DNA from: Psychrobacter namhaensis
GTDB lineage: Bacteria; Pseudomonadota; Gammaproteobacteria; Pseudomonadales; Moraxellaceae
Length of the DNA: 50,168 bases
Assembly: GCF_016107545.1 (NCBI RefSeq)
Contig: NZ_JABASS010000018.1
Span: forward strand, 1-50,168
Direction: 5' to 3'
Shown: piece by piece, positions 18,099 to 25,497 of the stretch
How positions within the stretch are numbered: the first letter of the stretch is position 1
Layout of the letters: the number at the start of each line of letters is the position of its first letter
Notes under the pieces: model-generated
Database searches by the model: none
What the model saw: only the letters and a program-made list of their open reading frames with translations
What the model was told of the DNA's origin: nothing
Translations under genes and position numbers: made by a program

Positions 18099-18375
18099 AA
18101 CTCAATATCCTATTATGTTTTCAAGTTGCTCGCTATGATGTTTTCTTGTGTCAGCGAAAAGCGTAAGGCACTTTGTGAGTTTCTGGTACGGTAGGATTTG
18201 TAGAGCGACTACGCTATTGTTTATTTGACCGCGTACAGTAGTGACGGCCCATTCTTCAAACCTATCATGGAATACTTAGAAACGTTTTCTTACATTATCT
18301 ATGATAAGGGACAAAGATTGATAGTAAGTGTCGTTTGCGTTAATAAGTTGTAATTGATTGATAAAATGTAAGTCT

Positions 18376-18393
18376 TGTAAGCATATGCTTACA
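18376..18393. promoter_or_regulatory. GacA-type upstream activating sequence
   Basis: A perfect 18-bp palindrome, TGTAAG-CATATG-CTTACA, equals the TGTAAG-N6-CTTACA consensus bound by the response regulator GacA (UvrY/VarA) upstream of csrB/rsmX/Y/Z-type genes. Extra half-sites lie at 18366-18372 (ATGTAAG) and 18403-18408 (GCTTAC). It is centred about 65 bp before the predicted transcription start of the GGA-rich RNA. Confidence 0.85.
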
Positions 18394-18413
18394 TTCAATG
18401 ACGCTTACGCGAC

Positions 18414-18442
18414 TTAACAGCAGAACAAGAATTAGGCATTAT
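18414..18442 (+). promoter_or_regulatory. predicted promoter of the GGA-rich small RNA
   Basis: TTAACA (18414-18419) and CATTAT (18437-18442) are separated by 17 bp, giving a predicted start near 18449-18450. Match to consensus is moderate, as expected for an activator-dependent promoter. Confidence 0.55.
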
Positions 18443-18448
18443 AGCTAC

Positions 18449-18722
18449 ACGGCATTAGGGAATGTGACTCAAGGATTGAGTTGACCGCATTAAGGATAAT
18501 GATTCATTTACTGGCATCAGGATGATAAAAGTAAATGAAGTAAGGACACATAACCTTTGCTGATAGCAGTAGTAAATACTGCTAGACGTAGTAAAAAGGG
18601 CAGGATGCCCAGTATCACAATGTACTGAATATTATGCAAGGATGCATAGGACGCAGTGGTGATAGGTAACATGGATAGTTAACAATAAAACCGCATAACA
18701 TTCGTTGCTATGCGGTTTTATC
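18449..18722 (+). ncRNA. CsrB/RsmZ-like CsrA-sequestering small RNA
   Basis: A non-coding stretch of about 270 nt with eight GGA motifs, at 18473, 18494, 18520, 18544, 18603, 18640, 18649 and 18673. Six fall in hairpin loops: ACTCA-AGGAT-TGAGT (18467-18481); CATT-AAGGAT-AATG (18488-18501); ATC-AGGAT-GAT inside the CATTTACT/AGTAAATG stem (18505-18537); GGGC-AGGAT-GCCC (18598-18610); ATGCA-AGGA-TGCAT (18634-18647); TAAC-ATGGATA-GTTA (18667-18681). A GGA-free 8-bp hairpin lies at 18564-18584. A perfect terminator closes the transcript, and a GacA box plus promoter precede it. RNAs of this type bind CsrA/RsmA dimers and relieve its translational repression. The exact 5' end is estimated. The assignment rests on architecture, not on sequence homology I could test. 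Confidence 0.85.
18686..18720 (+). terminator. intrinsic terminator of the GGA-rich RNA
   Basis: A perfect 12-bp stem, TAAAACCGCATA / TATGCGGTTTTA, has an 11-base loop and ends in a short T-run. Confidence 0.85.
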
Positions 18723-18835
18723 GTGTCTGGGAGGTGCTCATTGGTCTTCTAACACAATGACGCAAATATTTTACACCAAGCGTATCTTCTCTTTATCTCT
18801 AGGAAAGGAATCTTTAGGAGAGGGTCGACACCAAT

Positions 18836-18868
18836 AAAAAACCGCATGGCGCTCCATGCGGTTTTTTT
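18836..18868. terminator. bidirectional intrinsic terminator, csbD side
   Basis: AAAAAACCGCATGG pairs with CCATGCGGTTTTTT around the loop CGCT, with T-runs on both strands. It lies downstream of csbD on the minus strand. On the plus strand it could end any transcript reading through the first terminator. The core ACCGCAT/ATGCGGT is shared with that terminator. Confidence 0.9.
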
Positions 18869-18942
18869 ACGTTAACTGTTTAAACAATATATAAAACGGT
18901 ACCACTCAAAATTTATGAGTCAGCAATTCGCTACCTTAGTAA

Positions 18943-19146
18943 TCAGTAGTTATTTTCACGACGCCAATCATCGACTTCACGTTCAGCATCTTCTTTCGCA
19001 TGACCATAGCGCTCTTGTACGCGGCCGACCAGCTTATCACGGCTACCTTCGATATGGGTCATATCATCATCTGTCAGATCAGCCCATTGTTGTTTAACCG
19101 CGCCTTTCATTTGGTTCCATTCGCCTTTTAGAGTATGTTCATTCAT
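18943..19146 (-). CDS. CsbD family stress-response protein
   Basis: A 67-residue hydrophilic, charged protein. It shows the CsbD pattern: NEHTLKGEWNQMKGAVKQQWADLTDDD, then GSRDKLVGRVQERYG and KEDAEREVDDW. CsbD-like proteins are abundant under general or envelope stress in many bacteria; their molecular function is unknown. AAGGAT precedes the ATG at 19146 at good spacing. A strong terminator lies 75 bp downstream, and the small RNA with the GacA-type site lies next to it on the opposite strand. This suggests a stationary-phase/stress neighbourhood. Confidence 0.93.
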   Translation of the reverse strand: MNEHTLKGEWNQMKGAVKQQWADLTDDDMTHIEGSRDKLVGRVQERYGHAKEDAEREVDDWRRENNY

Positions 19147-19574
19147 TATTGTAATCCTTATTTTATTATGTCATTTATTATGAATTTTTTCACGAACGCT
19201 TTGTTCAGCAGCTATCGATTTAATCTAGCTGGTGATCTCTAATATAGGCACTCCTAATTGCCTTGTCTGTATACCCAGTGTTTAGAGTGTTGCACCATTA
19301 TAGGAATCTGCACGACTGTGTTATGGGCCGCCTATTTATGTAATCCGTAGCGCTCTTCTAGATAAAGTAGGTAAAGAGCGTAAACGAACTGCGTCAGAAA
19401 CGCTGCTGTCATGAGCGCCATTAAGCGCATGGTCTTTAAAGAGATGAATAGCGCTAAGAACTTAATCATAGACTTCAGGGTCAAATGACTATAAGCTTAT
19501 AGCTGAAATAATAATGATTTTTAATGGTCGCTTTATAAAGCTAGGATAGATCGACAGTGGAGGCACTTAACCCA
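19147..19574. other. intergenic region between divergent csbD and TetR-family gene
   Basis: About 430 bp holding both promoters. Apart from the two palindromes near the TetR-family start, listed separately, I see no specific site and no credible small gene. Confidence 0.45.
19489..19541. promoter_or_regulatory. two palindromes upstream of the TetR-family gene
   Basis: CTATAAGCTTATAG (19489-19502, perfect 14 bp) and GCTTTATAAAGC (19530-19541, perfect 12 bp) lie 34-86 bp before the regulator start. TetR-family repressors often bind such palindromes in their own promoters. The link is inference, and AT-rich palindromes also occur by chance. Confidence 0.4.
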
Positions 19575-20309
19575 ATGGATTTGACCGATACTATGATCGA
19601 AGCTCCTAAAGAAACAAAGCGTGAGCAAGCAAAAGCCAGAACTCGCCGTGCCTTACTAAAAAGTGCGTTGCAGTTGTACAGCCTAGAAGGGGCTCAAGGC
19701 ATGAGCATGAACAAAATTGCGAAAGGGGCGGGTATTGCTCAGCCAAGTTTTTATAATCATTTTGAGAGTGTAGAGGCGCTGCAAGACGAGTTACGTGCCC
19801 AGTTAAAAGACAGCTATCTATCGCCCATGCGGATGGCGTGGATAAACATGCTAAAGGACTATGCAACGCTTACTAATGAGCAGTTTACCCAGCGGTGTCA
19901 GCAGTGCCTTACTATGATTTTTGATTCTGCCTTTCAAAATATCGCGCTGTTTCAGAACTTGCTCGAAGATCGTCCGCGATTTAGTGCCAACCGTTTTAGT
20001 ACCAATCCAGAAAGCCAGACCTCCTCAAACACGGGCCTAGGCAATCTCATCATAGAGATACAAGCAGAGTGGACAGAGATATTTATTCAGGGATTACGGT
20101 TGTCCAACCGTTCTTTTGAACGTAGTGCTGTCAATCTTTGTGTCGATAGCGCGGCTGCCCAAGTTCACGAATTGATTGTGGGCTGTCATCAGCAGCGTTA
20201 TTCAAAACAACAAGCGATTGCCACACTGAGCACAAGTTTTGATACGCTGTTCGCCAATTTTTGCAAGGACGCAACCCTAGTGAGTCATGATGCAGATCGT
20301 GAAGGCTAG
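19575..20309 (+). CDS. TetR family transcriptional regulator
   Basis: A 244-residue regulator with an N-terminal helix-turn-helix: RRALLKSALQLYSLEGAQGMSMNKIAKGAGIAQPSFYNHFESVEAL covers about residues 23-70. A helical ligand-binding domain follows that resembles no ligand class I know. I chose the ATG at 19575, preceded by GGAGG about 11 bases upstream; a GTG at 19557 overlaps that ribosome binding site and is unlikely. The stop is 25 bp before the molybdopterin oxidoreductase start, so the two are probably one operon and the regulator may control the enzyme and itself. Confidence 0.9.
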   Translation: MDLTDTMIEAPKETKREQAKARTRRALLKSALQLYSLEGAQGMSMNKIAKGAGIAQPSFYNHFESVEALQDELRAQLKDSYLSPMRMAWINMLKDYATLTNEQFTQRCQQCLTMIFDSAFQNIALFQNLLEDRPRFSANRFSTNPESQTSSNTGLGNLIIEIQAEWTEIFIQGLRLSNRSFERSAVNLCVDSAAAQVHELIVGCHQQRYSKQQAIATLSTSFDTLFANFCKDATLVSHDADREG

Positions 20310-20334
20310 GATTTTAAAAAAAGGGAGCATGACT

Positions 20335-22545
20335 ATGACCATCACAACGGCTACAACCTCGGCCAATGAACAAACACACTTTAGAACTTGTACCTTATGC
20401 GAAGCGATGTGCGGTGTCGAAATAAAACACGATGGTGACAAAGTTTTATCGATCAAAGGGGATAAAAATGACCCATTCTCCAAAGGTTATATTTGTCCCA
20501 AGGCGACAGCCTTGCAGGATTTGCATGAAGATCCTGACCGTTTGCGCCAACCTGTCGAAAGAACGGCGGATGGCTGGAAAGCAATCAGTTGGTCAGAAGC
20601 CTTAGATAAAGTTGCTACAGGCATTCAGTCTATACAGCAAAAATACGGCCAAAATGCGTTTGGCGTGTATTTGGGTAATCCTAACGTACACAACATGGGC
20701 GGTATGTTGACCGTTAAGCAGCTACTTACTGGCTTAAAAACGCGTAGTCGCTTTTCTGCGACCTCGATTGACCAGCTGCCGCACCATATCGTCAGCATGC
20801 ACTTGTTTGGCCATATGCTGCGTATTCCCGTCCCTGATGTGAATCGCACACAATATATGCTCATTATCGGTGGTAATCCACTGGCCTCCAATGGCAGTAT
20901 CATGACCGCGCCAAACATGCGCCAAAAGCTAAAAGACATCAAAGCCCGTGATGGTAAAGTGGTTGTGATTGACCCAAGGCGTACCGAAACGGCAGATATC
21001 GCAAGCGAGCATCACTTTATTCGCCCTGCAACAGACGTATTACTGTTACTGGCCATGCTCAACGAGATTTATGCGCAAGGCTATGCCAAGGTGGACAGTA
21101 GAGCGGCGATGTTGGCACCAGAGATTGGGCGCATCGCAGACTTTGCCAAAGACTATAGTACTGAGTCCGTGGCAGGTATTACGGGCATTACTGCAAACGA
21201 GATCAAACGACTGGTTAAAGAGTTTTGTGAAGCCGAAAGCTCGGTCTGCTATGGTCGCATGGGTATATCGGTGCAAGAGTTTGGCTTGTTAAGTCAATAT
21301 CTGTCTATGGTCATTAACATCGTGACAGGACGTTTAGATGAAGTGGGCGGACTCATGTTCCCCAATCCTGCCGTCGATGTGGTGAATAGCTCGGGCCCAG
21401 GCTATTTGGGCAAACGCCACAGCCGCGTGAGCAATCTTCCTGATTTTAATGGCGAGTATCCAGTTGTTGCGATGGCGGATGAGATGTTGGTAGAAGGGGA
21501 GGGGCAGTTAAAAGGTTTTATGAGTGTGGCCGGTAACCCTGTCCTCAGTACCCCTAACGGCGAGAAACTAGACGCCGCATTGTCAGAGCTAGAGTTCATG
21601 GTGTCGCTTGATTACTTTGTGACTGAGACCAGTCGTCATGCCCATATTATTTTACCGCCCGTATCACCACTCGAGCGTGATCATTATGACGTCACGTTTA
21701 ATGGCTTTGCCGTGCACAATGTTGCTAAGTACTCGCCTGCCTTATTTAGCAAAAAGGACAATGAAAAGCACGATTGGGAGATTTATCTAGCACTGGCAGA
21801 CCGCCTAGATAAAGACGCGCCAGAAGCAACACAAAAAGAACGTGCCGCGACAAAAGCGTTTGGGCCGAAGTTCTTGCTTGAGCAGGGTCTTAAATATGGG
21901 CCTTATAAAGAAGTCACATTGGATACGCTGATAGACAACCCACACGGCATGGATTTGGGGCCATTGCACCGCATGTTGCCGGAGGCCATCAAACACGCCG
22001 ACAAGCAAATCAATCTCAATGTTGATTTTTATCAGGCAGATGTGGCACGTGTCAAAGAGATGATGCAGCAGTATGATAGTAATGAGATTCTGCTCATTGG
22101 CCGTCGTCATGTGCGCAGCAACAACTCATGGTTGCACAACAGCCACCGATTGGTAAAAGGAAAGTCCCGTTGTACGCTAATGCTGCACCCGCAAACGGCA
22201 GAGCAGCACGGTATCAAAGACGGTCAAAACGTCAGAGTCACTTCTCGAGTGGGCAGCGTGGTCATTGCCGCAGAAGTAACCGATGAGCTGATGCCAGGCG
22301 TAGTCAGTATCCCGCATGGCTTTGGTCACGGCCGTAAAGGTGTTCAGCAGAGGATTGCTCAAGCGCACGCGGGGGTGAGCGTCAACGATCTGACAGATGA
22401 TACTTTGATCGATCAATTAAGCGGTAACGCGGCAGTCAATGGCGTGCCAGTACAGCTAGAGGCAATCGCGCCAGCTGCGCTTGATTTAGCAACGGATAAC
22501 CCAGAAACAGCCAAGTCTGATGCCGAATCCAGCAGTGCGGCGTAA
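20335..22545 (+). CDS. molybdopterin-dependent oxidoreductase with N-terminal [4Fe-4S] motif
   Basis: A 736-residue enzyme of the DMSO reductase superfamily. Cys19, Cys22, Cys26 and Cys54 form a CxxCxxxC-x27-C cluster motif. Cofactor-binding regions follow: GGNPLASNGS, VVVIDPRRTETA, and a C-terminal molydopterin dinucleotide-binding domain with LMLHPQTAEQHGIKDGQNVRV, GVVSIPHGFGHGR and VNDLTD. There is no Tat signal, so it is probably cytoplasmic. In the region where formate dehydrogenases carry the Mo-ligating Cys or Sec I see TSIDQLPHHIVS, without Cys or Sec. The best start is ATG 20335, which has GGGAG 7 bases upstream; ATG 20329 and 20287 are in frame. Substrate unknown; formate dehydrogenase activity should not be assumed. 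Confidence 0.9.
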   Translation: MTITTATTSANEQTHFRTCTLCEAMCGVEIKHDGDKVLSIKGDKNDPFSKGYICPKATALQDLHEDPDRLRQPVERTADGWKAISWSEALDKVATGIQSIQQKYGQNAFGVYLGNPNVHNMGGMLTVKQLLTGLKTRSRFSATSIDQLPHHIVSMHLFGHMLRIPVPDVNRTQYMLIIGGNPLASNGSIMTAPNMRQKLKDIKARDGKVVVIDPRRTETADIASEHHFIRPATDVLLLLAMLNEIYAQGYAKVDSRAAMLAPEIGRIADFAKDYSTESVAGITGITANEIKRLVKEFCEAESSVCYGRMGISVQEFGLLSQYLSMVINIVTGRLDEVGGLMFPNPAVDVVNSSGPGYLGKRHSRVSNLPDFNGEYPVVAMADEMLVEGEGQLKGFMSVAGNPVLSTPNGEKLDAALSELEFMVSLDYFVTETSRHAHIILPPVSPLERDHYDVTFNGFAVHNVAKYSPALFSKKDNEKHDWEIYLALADRLDKDAPEATQKERAATKAFGPKFLLEQGLKYGPYKEVTLDTLIDNPHGMDLGPLHRMLPEAIKHADKQINLNVDFYQADVARVKEMMQQYDSNEILLIGRRHVRSNNSWLHNSHRLVKGKSRCTLMLHPQTAEQHGIKDGQNVRVTSRVGSVVIAAEVTDELMPGVVSIPHGFGHGRKGVQQRIAQAHAGVSVNDLTDDTLIDQLSGNAAVNGVPVQLEAIAPAALDLATDNPETAKSDAESSSAA

Positions 22546-22587
22546 ACTGCATGAGAACTATTTAATTTGAACAATTTGAACAAGCAG

Positions 22588-22612
22588 GGCGCTTATATAA
22601 AGCGCCTTTTTT
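22588..22612. terminator. intrinsic terminator between oxidoreductase gene and dadA
   Basis: GGCGCTT (22588-22594) pairs with AAGCGCC (22600-22606), loop ATATA, followed by six T residues. It ends the oxidoreductase gene; the T-run overlaps the dadA stop codon on the other strand. Confidence 0.88.
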
Positions 22613-23936
22613 ATGCTGTGGCTCCAACAAAATCAAAGTCGACGGTGGGCGTCTCACCCTGTATCAATAAGCTGATGGCTTTGGCAGAGCCACAAGCATG
22701 TGTCCAACCTAACGTACCATGTCCTGTATTGAGCCATAGATTGTCAAAGGTGGCAGAAGCGTTGTGACTGCCATGTTTGACTTGACCGCAGTGCGCGCGA
22801 CCAATCAACGGCACGTTCGATGGTGTCATCGGACGCAGTCCTGTCCAATATTGCACCGAACTTGCGATGATGCCTTTTGGAAATAACTGCTGTACACGGC
22901 GCGTAATCGCCGCACAGCGCGTCGGATTTAACTCTAAATTGTAGCCATTAAATTCCGCTGTTCCTGCCACCCGTAATTTATCTCCCAGCCGCGAGGTGAC
23001 CAGCTTAAATTCATCATCAATCAAGCTAACAAAAGGCGCTAAATGCGGCGCACGGGGATTAACAGCATAAGTGGCGGAATAACCCTTTGCAGGAAAAATA
23101 GGCACGTGAATCCCCAAGGGTTTTAGCAGTGACACGCTATGGCTACCAAGCGCAATTACGTGACTGTCAGCGCTGAAGGTTTGCACATTTTCACCGGCTG
23201 GGCGAATGGTAACGCTGTGTACGTGCGGGCGCGTAGTATGCGCATCCGTATTGAGTGCTAAGATCTCAGTGTCATACAAAAAATTTACGCCTGCCTCTAC
23301 GCAGCGCTGTGCGAGCCGTTGTGTAAATAAGTGGGCATTGCCGGACTCATCACGGCTGGTATAAGTCGCACCAGTAAGCTTGTGAGCCATCGGATAGAGC
23401 GCTGGCTCTAAGTTGACCGCGTTATTGATGTCAATCACATGGCGCTCACAACCGAGCGCTTGCATGCGCTCAGTGGGAGCAATAGCAGCCTCAAACTCTG
23501 CTTGACTGGTGTAAAAGTGCATAATACCGCGTGTTTGCTGCTCGTAATTGATACCGATATCCGCTCGTAGCTGCTGCAAAGTATCTCTTGAATACAGTCC
23601 CAAACGCACCATTTGTACCAGATTGGCATCGGCTCGTTCAGCACGGCATTCTTGCAAAAACTGCATGGCCCATTTAAGCTGCGCTTTATCAGCACGCAAG
23701 CGATAGAGCAGTGGCGCATCTTCTCTAAACAGCCATTTGAGGGCTTTCATGGGGGTGGCAGGATTGGCCCAAGGAGTGGCATGTGAGACCGATATTTGAC
23801 CACCATTCGCAAACGAGGTCTGCATGCCTGCGGCAGGCTCACGCTCAATCACGGTCACATCATAGCCTGCTTGACGTAGATACCATGCGGTGGTCACGCC
23901 CACCACGCCTGCTCCGAGTACCGCGATATGTGTCAT
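22611..23936 (-). CDS. dadA: D-amino acid dehydrogenase
   Basis: FAD-dependent membrane-associated enzyme that oxidises D-alanine and other D-amino acids to 2-oxo acids and feeds electrons to the respiratory chain. The N-terminal dinucleotide fold (IAVLGAGVVGVTTAWYLRQAG then VIEREP) is followed by SFANGGQISVSHATPWANP, a DadA signature. Later motifs are AHKLTGATY, DESGNAHLFTQRLA and, near the end, YWTGLRPMTPSNVPLIGR and NLWLNTGHGTLGWT. I start at ATG 23936 (441 residues), which aligns with the E. coli N-terminus; ATG 23978 would add 14 residues. No clear ribosome binding site favours either. It lies 107 bp downstream of ygfZ on the same strand. The usual partner dadX is not here. Confidence 0.92.
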   Translation of the reverse strand: MTHIAVLGAGVVGVTTAWYLRQAGYDVTVIEREPAAGMQTSFANGGQISVSHATPWANPATPMKALKWLFREDAPLLYRLRADKAQLKWAMQFLQECRAERADANLVQMVRLGLYSRDTLQQLRADIGINYEQQTRGIMHFYTSQAEFEAAIAPTERMQALGCERHVIDINNAVNLEPALYPMAHKLTGATYTSRDESGNAHLFTQRLAQRCVEAGVNFLYDTEILALNTDAHTTRPHVHSVTIRPAGENVQTFSADSHVIALGSHSVSLLKPLGIHVPIFPAKGYSATYAVNPRAPHLAPFVSLIDDEFKLVTSRLGDKLRVAGTAEFNGYNLELNPTRCAAITRRVQQLFPKGIIASSVQYWTGLRPMTPSNVPLIGRAHCGQVKHGSHNASATFDNLWLNTGHGTLGWTHACGSAKAISLLIQGETPTVDFDFVGATA

Positions 23937-24043
23937 AGGACGCTCTGCTGTGTTTTTTGTGACTGTTAAACCTGTCATCAGCGACCGGTGACTAGGGTTG
24001 CTTTTTGTTGACGCTAATTTTAACGACTGCTACTTCTGGGCCG

Positions 24044-24796
24044 TTATTTTGGACGCGCGACATCTATTTGTAGTGCGGCTGGTAAATCCAATATCGTCAG
24101 CGCGCTTTCTGCCAACTGTTCAGGACGCGCGACGACGAGAGCAATAAAACCGTTTTCTTTTTCCATCGCATTGACCACTTGGATCTTATCGAGCTTGTCA
24201 CCGGCTGCCGGTACCTCACCACTTCCTTGTACATAGTGCAAAAATGCCTTGGGTGCTGACTTAAAATAAATACGGGCAATGACTTCTTGTCCCAAATAAC
24301 AGCCTTTATCGTAGTCCATACCGCCGCGCTGATGCAGACGCAGCTCTTGGGGCTGGAACTCACTTTGGGTAGCTGCGACTATCCAATAGTTACCGGTGGC
24401 GATACTACATTCCATCCACGCCTGAGTATCCTCAAACGTATTATGGTCATCTTTGTGGCTAAAAGTTGGCTCGTCTGCCAGCACACAAGGATAAATCGCG
24501 GTCGGTGCACTGGTATCAAACTTTGAAAACGCGCCGTATTTATTCAGATGAGCTTTTAAAGCATCAGCGCAATCGGCGCTGATGACCACATCAAAATGCT
24601 TTTCTGCTTGTTTTTTAATCCAAATACCAAATTCAATGCGTCCCTTTAAGTTACCGATGGCGGCTGCCTGATAGCTGAGTCCGAGCTTGGTAACATCACA
24701 TGTTAACTGACCTTGAAGAAATTTTTCGGCATCCTCACCTTGGATAGTGAGTTGAGCGAACTGTGGTAACGCGGGTGTCTGTGAAGCTTGAGTCAT
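24044..24796 (-). CDS. ygfZ: tRNA-modifying/Fe-S maintenance protein YgfZ (GcvT-like)
   Basis: A folate-binding GcvT-fold protein that supports Fe-S enzymes such as MiaB. The diagnostic motif KGCYLGQEV with Cys166 is present, preceded by LRLHQRGGMDYD. The N-terminus FAQLTIQGEDAEKFLQGQLTCDV is typical of the family. At 250 residues it is shorter than E. coli YgfZ (326), a size common in other gammaproteobacteria. AAGGAT lies 8 bases upstream of the ATG. It may be co-transcribed with dadA. Confidence 0.93.
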   Translation of the reverse strand: MTQASQTPALPQFAQLTIQGEDAEKFLQGQLTCDVTKLGLSYQAAAIGNLKGRIEFGIWIKKQAEKHFDVVISADCADALKAHLNKYGAFSKFDTSAPTAIYPCVLADEPTFSHKDDHNTFEDTQAWMECSIATGNYWIVAATQSEFQPQELRLHQRGGMDYDKGCYLGQEVIARIYFKSAPKAFLHYVQGSGEVPAAGDKLDKIQVVNAMEKENGFIALVVARPEQLAESALTILDLPAALQIDVARPK

Positions 24797-25053
24797 TATT
24801 ATTATCCTTCTAATGGAAGTTTATTCATTAAAGATTATGGGTATTAAATTGATACGATAAAAAACAGCGAATACAATACTAAATGAGACTAAGAAGAGTA
24901 CCACAAAAAATAGGGTCATAAAAAATGTCATCGTTACGCCATAAATTGGGTATCGCGGCCATTTTTCAACGGTACAAATTGGTTAAAGATGTTGAGTTAC
25001 GGTACAATGTTGACTCTATACCACCCTAATTTATGATGGCTGCCGAGGAAATG

Positions 25054-25407
25054 ATGAGCTTACCAAATTGCCCTAAATGTGATGCTGAATATACGTACGA
25101 AGATGGTGCGTTACTGGTATGTCCTATGTGTGCTCATGAGTGGACAGCGGCTGAGACCAATGCGGCGCAGGCAGAAGAACAGGATGCTGTCATTCGTGAT
25201 GCTGTCGGCAACGAGCTACAAGACGGTGATGCGGTCACCGTGATTAAAGACTTAAAAGTCAAAGGCTCTTCTACCATCATCAAAGTCGGCACAAAAGCAA
25301 AAAGTATCCGTTTATTGCCGGACGCGACCGATGGCCATGATATCGATTGTAAACTGGATGGCTACGGTCCGATGAAACTAAAATCGTCTGTGGTTAAAAA
25401 AGCTTAG
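25054..25407 (+). CDS. yjdM: zinc-ribbon protein YjdM (PhnA-like)
   Basis: A 117-residue protein with an N-terminal zinc ribbon (CPKC and CPMC about 17 residues apart) and a C-terminal KOW/SH3-like domain ([17 protein letters not shown], then [21 protein letters not shown]). This is the YjdM family, formerly named PhnA. Its historic link to phosphonate use is not supported for the E. coli protein, and the function is unclear. I choose the ATG at 25054 (MSLPNCPKC), with GAGG 5 bases upstream; upstream ATGs at 25033 and 25051 are less well placed. A promoter-like TTGGTT (24979-24984) and TACAAT (25003-25008) with 18-bp spacing lies just upstream. Confidence 0.92.
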   Translation: MSLPNCPKCDAEYTYEDGALLVCPMCAHEWTAAETNAAQAEEQDAVIRDAVGNELQDGDAVTVIKDLKVKGSSTIIKVGTKAKSIRLLPDATDGHDIDCKLDGYGPMKLKSSVVKKA

Positions 25408-25497
25408 AACCTCAAGTTTTCTTAAAAGATTTGATGATAAACAACGATAAAACTGATGTCAGTCAGAAAATATAAAACCTATAAGTAGAGAATAACT

